NCBI GenBank assembly: GCA_946495655.1
Contig: CAMMDS010000013.1
Coordinates: 1 to 40,965 of the forward strand
Source of the DNA: an uncultured Clostridium sp.
Lineage (GTDB): Bacteria > Bacillota > Clostridia > TANB77 > CAG-508
DNA: 40,965 nucleotides
Direction: 5' to 3'
Shown here: positions 37,827 through 40,965 of the stretch, piece by piece
Position numbering within the stretch: the stretch's first letter is position 1
How the letters are laid out: each line of letters starts with the position of its first letter
Made by a program: the position numbers and the translations under genes
The notes under the pieces: model-generated
What the model was told of the DNA's origin: nothing
The model's database searches: none
What the model saw: the letters and a program-made list of their open reading frames with translations, nothing else

Positions 37827-37965
37827 TCACTTAGAAATGGTTGGAACTATAGTACATCAATTAACTGATGGAGCATCTTTAGAAGAAATAGAAAAAGCAG
37901 GACTTGGAGCATATTACACAGATCATGGGGTGGGTTTGGAATCTATCCAAAAAGAATTTAAATAA
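37819..37965 (+). pseudogene. cotJC: CotJC middle fragment, interrupted a second time
   Basis: In frame with the N-terminal part, this reads ELAHLEMVGTIVHQLTDG...GLGAYYTDHGVG, residues 65-103 of CotJC, with the metal-ligand His68. After about 37935 the reading changes to LESIQKEFK and stops, unlike CotJC, which runs about 85 residues further (usually VYP...AAGVP next). The lost similarity lies next to a toxin-antitoxin and a second recombinase, so a second insertion at about 37927-37938 is the best explanation; the rest of cotJC should lie beyond the window. Confidence 0.85.
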
Positions 37966-38299
37966 ATAATTGATTAAAAAAATCAAATAGTTCTTTTTCA
38001 TGAACTTTAAAAAATAAATTAGAATTTTGCCTTCCGCAAAATATGTATCGTATAAAAATTGTATTATCTTTTTCAGAAATATAATAAATAATTCTATATT
38101 TTTCACAGATACGTTCTCGAAACTGCTTGTCCGAAAGTTCGGGGACATATCTACCAATATAAGGCGAATCTTGTAAATCATAAATTGCGTCATATATTTG
38201 ATTAACTATTCTACTTGCATAATTAGAAGAAATATTATATGAGTAGTCATATATATCTGTAATTGCAGACTTTGCATCATCCGATATTATTATTTGCAT
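37958..38299 (-). CDS. RelE/ParE-type toxin
   Basis: 113 residues with the RelE/ParE pattern: IIISDDAKSAITDIYDY, two N-terminal helices, DSPYIGRYVPEL, RERICEKYRIIYYI, then IFIRYIFCGRQN. Such toxins are mRNA interferases or gyrase poisons. ATG 38299 has GGAGG seven bases upstream; the open frame from 38317 was not used. It overlaps the antitoxin gene by 23 bases. Ends about 25 bp from the cotJC junction. Confidence 0.88.
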   Translation of the reverse strand: MQIIISDDAKSAITDIYDYSYNISSNYASRIVNQIYDAIYDLQDSPYIGRYVPELSDKQFRERICEKYRIIYYISEKDNTIFIRYIFCGRQNSNLFFKVHEKELFDFFNQLFI

Positions 38300-38477
38300 A
38301 TTTCGCCTCCAATTCATTAATGTGTTGTCTTAATTCTTCTAATGTACAAACTTTACCATTTTTAATATCATCTTCACTTTCTTGAAGTTTGGCAAAGAAA
38401 AATAAATCATAAATAATATCATATAGAGTATTTTCTTGTACATTTACTTGATTTAAAGTTCTTTTCATAAAATCCAT
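38277..38477 (-). CDS. Antitoxin of the RelE-type pair
   Basis: 66 acidic residues, just upstream of the toxin on the same strand with overlapping ends. Residues 25-60 (LFFFAKLQESEDDIKNGKVC, LEELRQHINELEAKY) fit the C-terminal toxin-neutralising part of small antitoxins. No clear DNA-binding domain. GGAGG precedes the ATG. Confidence 0.8.
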   Translation of the reverse strand: MDFMKRTLNQVNVQENTLYDIIYDLFFFAKLQESEDDIKNGKVCTLEELRQHINELEAKYANNNIG

Positions 38478-38492
38478 TAATATAACCTCCTT

Positions 38493-38705
38493 TTAATTTG
38501 GATTTTTATCTTCAAGCATTTCTTTTAGAGTTTCATAATTAAAATGCTTATCAGTACCAGGAATAATAGTTGTTTCATCTTCGCCATACCTTTTAATATA
38601 TTCCATCATAAGTTTAAAAACCATTTCTGTTGGTTTTAATCCATCGAAATAATCATCAGGTACTGAATTAACAATATCTATCATTCTTTGTTTTACATCT
38701 GGCAT
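38493..38705 (-). CDS. Hypothetical protein upstream of toxin-antitoxin
   Basis: 70 residues (MPDVKQRMIDIVNSVPDDYF at the start), acidic, mostly helical. It lies 15 bp before the antitoxin and likely shares its transcript. The frame opens with TTG 38714, but ATG 38705 with AAAGGAG is the better start. Family not recognised; a third member of the toxin-antitoxin operon is possible. Confidence 0.6.
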   Translation of the reverse strand: MPDVKQRMIDIVNSVPDDYFDGLKPTEMVFKLMMEYIKRYGEDETTIIPGTDKHFNYETLKEMLEDKNPN

Positions 38706-38737
38706 ATTTGTCAACTCCTTTCTTAAGATTTATAAAT

Positions 38738-38743
38738 AGTATA
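38738..38743 (-). promoter_or_regulatory. Extended -10 promoter of the toxin-antitoxin operon
   Basis: Minus-strand TGATATACT: TATACT at 38738-38743 with TG one base upstream. The -35 is unclear. Confidence 0.4.
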
Positions 38744-38806
38744 TCATAAAATTAAATTAATTACTACGATTTTAATGTGAAGAATTGGTAAAACTTATAC
38801 AATATA

Positions 38807-40372
38807 CTAGAAATTCCAATGAATAACAACATCTTGAGTATTTTTTTGCTTGTCTTTTTCTCCAATTTCAATATAATCTATGAAACTATTTACAATATCA
38901 TAATTAAGTTCTTTAAAATCTTTAAAGTGATTAATTATTTTTTCTTTTTGTTCTTTTATAAATTTACTGTTTAATTCTTTTTCTTTTAAACTAGATAAAT
39001 CGTTTTGGACTTTTTCTAATTCTTTTTGCTTTGCCGATTTATCAGATAGGAAAGAAGAGTTTAAATCATCAAATACATCTTCTGGAACTTTGCCACTTAC
39101 TTTGTTTAAATACAATTCTTTTATTGCTTTATTTATATCTTCCATTTCTTTAGAAAGCATATCTACTTTCTTTTGCAATAACTTAGTCTTATTTAAGTTA
39201 TCATTTGAAATAAATAAATCATCAGATATTTTATCAAAATTATAAAATGCTAATATTTTTTCTCTAATTTTTTCAGTTACTAAATTTTTTAGATTTTCGT
39301 AACCAATAGAATGGGTTGTACAAGTACCGTATAGTTTCTTAGAGCCTTTACAAGAAAAGTAAATGTAGCCCCTATCATTTTGGCATTTATAAAGTTTTGT
39401 ACCACAATCTAGGCATACTAGCTTGTTTGCAAATAGATGTACTTCGCCATTTTTACATCTTCTAGTTTTGCTTTTGAAAATCTCTTGAACTTTGTAAAAT
39501 TGTTCTTTTGTAATAATAGGCTCGTGAGTATTTTCTACAATAATCCATTCTGATTTAGGCTGATTCTTCATTTTTTTAGATTTGTAGCTAACCTTTCTAT
39601 TATAGCCTTGTACCAAATTACCAATATAAACTTCGTTTTTTAATATTTTGCTAACTGTAGATTCACACCAATAATCAATATTTTTGCCTTGATTTTTAAA
39701 ATTTATTCCTTGTGATTGTTTATATTTAGTAGGTGTTAAAATTCCTTTATCATTTAATATTTGAGCAATTTTGGTAACACCATTTCCTTGTTCGTAAAGA
39801 TTAAAAATTAATTTAATAACATTAGCTACTTCTGTATCAACAACAAGTTTATTTTTATTCTCTGGACTTCTTTTATAGCCATAACAGACAAAAGAGCCAA
39901 TATGTAATCCTTGTTTTCTTTTACTATCAAATGTCTTTCTGATATTTTCTGATAAATCCTCTAGATACCATTCATTAACTAAACCATTAATTTGTCTGGA
40001 TTTCTTATTTCCTTTGTCTAAAGTATCAACATGATCTACAGGACTTACAAACCTTATATTCCACTCAATAAATTTATTGTGCAAGTATTTTTCTACGATT
40101 TCCATATCACGAGTAAATCTGCTTTGTGTCTTACAAAGTACAATGTCAAATTTATGGTTTTTAGCATCTTCTAATAACTTATTAAATTCAGGTCTTTCGC
40201 TGTCGATTCCAGAATAGTCCTCATCACAGTAAATATTATAAATGTCCCAACTCCTTTCTATTGCATAATTAATTAGCATAGATTTTTGATTTTGGATACT
40301 TTCGCTTTCATCATTTTCATGAAGTTTGTCATCATCTTCACGAGAAAGCCTACAATAAATTGCCACTTTCAT
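38807..40372 (-). CDS. Large serine recombinase of element 2
   Basis: 521 residues, intact. Catalytic Ser10 in YCRLSRED, CKTQSRFTRD in the resolvase domain, a recombinase domain at about 160-290, a zinc ribbon (CLDCGTKLYKC) and a coiled coil near the C-terminus. It would integrate and excise the second element. It points toward the cotJC junction. ATG 40372 follows GGAGGG; the open frame from 40387 was not used. It belongs to the same class as the recombinase at 36086 but is clearly different in sequence. Confidence 0.96.
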   Translation of the reverse strand: MKVAIYCRLSREDDDKLHENDESESIQNQKSMLINYAIERSWDIYNIYCDEDYSGIDSERPEFNKLLEDAKNHKFDIVLCKTQSRFTRDMEIVEKYLHNKFIEWNIRFVSPVDHVDTLDKGNKKSRQINGLVNEWYLEDLSENIRKTFDSKRKQGLHIGSFVCYGYKRSPENKNKLVVDTEVANVIKLIFNLYEQGNGVTKIAQILNDKGILTPTKYKQSQGINFKNQGKNIDYWCESTVSKILKNEVYIGNLVQGYNRKVSYKSKKMKNQPKSEWIIVENTHEPIITKEQFYKVQEIFKSKTRRCKNGEVHLFANKLVCLDCGTKLYKCQNDRGYIYFSCKGSKKLYGTCTTHSIGYENLKNLVTEKIREKILAFYNFDKISDDLFISNDNLNKTKLLQKKVDMLSKEMEDINKAIKELYLNKVSGKVPEDVFDDLNSSFLSDKSAKQKELEKVQNDLSSLKEKELNSKFIKEQKEKIINHFKDFKELNYDIVNSFIDYIEIGEKDKQKNTQDVVIHWNF

Positions 40373-40437
40373 AAGTTTACCCTCCAATCGGTAAACTACT
40401 TATCTTGTACAACCACATTATACAGAAATAAGTAGTT

Positions 40438-40566
40438 TTAATCAATGCTATTCGCAAATTCTTTTACAATTAATTTATTAACAATTGCTTGTATATATTT
40501 TGTAATATCATCTACATTGTCATATTTATTTTTCTCAATAACATTAAAATTAACTTTTTCACACAT
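40438..40566 (-). CDS. Small protein upstream of second recombinase (42 aa)
   Basis: MCEKVNFNVIEKNKYDNVDD begins a 42-residue ORF with AGGAGGA (complement 40574-40580) seven bases before the ATG. The C-terminal helix (ITKYIQAIVNKLIVKEFANS) recalls that of the 49-aa protein before the first recombinase. Possibly a recombinase partner; unproven. Confidence 0.5.
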   Translation of the reverse strand: MCEKVNFNVIEKNKYDNVDDITKYIQAIVNKLIVKEFANSID

Positions 40567-40585
40567 AGCAAGTTCCTCCTTTTAG

Positions 40586-40607
40586 GCAGGAGTCCTAATA
40601 CTCCTGC
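40586..40607. repeat. Hairpin upstream of the 42-aa ORF
   Basis: GCAGGAGT (40586-40593) and ACTCCTGC (40600-40607), perfect arms. It overlaps the leader region of the minus-strand transcript and could hide or end a message. Confidence 0.5.
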
Positions 40608-40965
40608 TATATTAATTCATATTCAAAAGGGCTTGTATTTGTGCAAAAAAGCAAAAAAATAAGAAAAGTTTCAGTTGTCTTATGCTTCGCATAGACCTTT
40701 AATGCTAACTTTTCTTGTTACTGCAAAAAAATTACATTTTTTCTTCGTAATAAAGCCCTTTTTAGTTTTAAAATAATTAACATTTAATTTTCCTCATTTC
40801 TTACATAGAAATTTCATTATTTACTAAAACAATAAAAGTTTTTATTGCGAAAGCAACAAGGTTCTGGGCACCCGACTTGCAATTTTTAATTGCTTAGTCG
40901 GGTCAGGTTCTTATACTTTTGAGTTGTAATAGGTATATTCATATTGATAATCTTTGGAACATCAT
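40608..40965. other. Noncoding tail with hairpins
   Basis: No gene seen. ACCCGACT (40870-40877) and AGTCGGGT (40896-40903), with inner GCAATT/AATTGC, form a strong stem; TATGC-TTC-GCATA lies near 40680-40692. Such structure suits a transfer origin or leader RNA, which the sequence does not settle. Confidence 0.4.

Larger units (their letters stand above)
37930..40965 (-). mobile_element. Second serine-recombinase element, left part only
   Basis: Begins where cotJC is cut for the second time (approximate) and continues past the window end. Contents seen: RelE-type toxin, antitoxin, a small hypothetical gene, an intact large serine recombinase and a 42-aa ORF, all on the minus strand. The far end and the target repeat are not visible, so the limits are inferred. 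Confidence 0.65.

Overview
The window looks like a chromosomal stretch of a spore-forming, very AT-rich Clostridia-type Firmicute. The evidence is a T-box leader on ileS, the sporulation genes ytxC and cotJABC, strong GGAGG ribosome-binding sites and intrinsic terminators. Species cannot be named from the sequence.

Host part (1-18190): traX-like membrane protein (minus strand), T-box plus ileS, a membrane-anchored HEXXH metallopeptidase broken by a +1 frameshift, queA and tgt (queuosine tRNA modification; tgt also carries a +1 shift), a WG-repeat membrane protein, a TIGR04086-type membrane protein, an HD-domain hydrolase, a divergent short SecD/SecF pair, a rhodanese, ytxC, a polyprenyl-phosphate-type glycosyltransferase, pyruvate kinase, and the cotJ spore-coat operon.

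Main discovery: cotJC (spore-coat manganese catalase) is split. Its first 67 codons lie at 17985-18184 and the next piece resumes in frame at 37819. Both junctions share GAATTAGC, and joining there restores ...GTEELAHLEM..., a catalase metal-ligand region. The 19,642-bp insert carries a large serine recombinase at its right end. Its rejoined ends form a symmetric attP-like site (CAAACGACTAC / GTAATCGTTTG outer arms, GGTGC / GCACC inner arms) centred on the shared core. The layout resembles the skin element in sigK, so excision during sporulation is a serious possibility. About 110 bp further on, the cotJC reading is lost again, next to a second element (from about 37930 beyond the window end) with a RelE-type toxin-antitoxin pair and a second, intact large serine recombinase on the minus strand.

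Cargo of element 1 (20665-34859): fifteen tightly packed same-strand genes. They encode CYTH, NUDIX, two APH-type small-molecule kinases, two HPr-kinase-like P-loop proteins, a PHP phosphoesterase and a PHP-dehydrogenase fusion, a xylose-isomerase-like TIM barrel, an S-adenosylhomocysteine-hydrolase homologue, a Gfo/Idh/MocA oxidoreductase, a P-loop kinase, a nucleotide-sugar epimerase, a UDP-sugar dehydrogenase and a histidine phosphatase. Together they look like a pathway that makes and phosphorylates an unusual (uronic-acid-linked) sugar or cyclitol metabolite; the product is unknown. Between cargo and recombinase lie a candidate small RNA, a palindromic operator, an HTH protein and small ORFs that are candidates for excision control.

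Caution: three separate +1 frameshifts (near 5195, 7642 and 36137) can each be repaired by deleting one C in front of GG, which may point to a systematic sequencing error rather than real gene loss.
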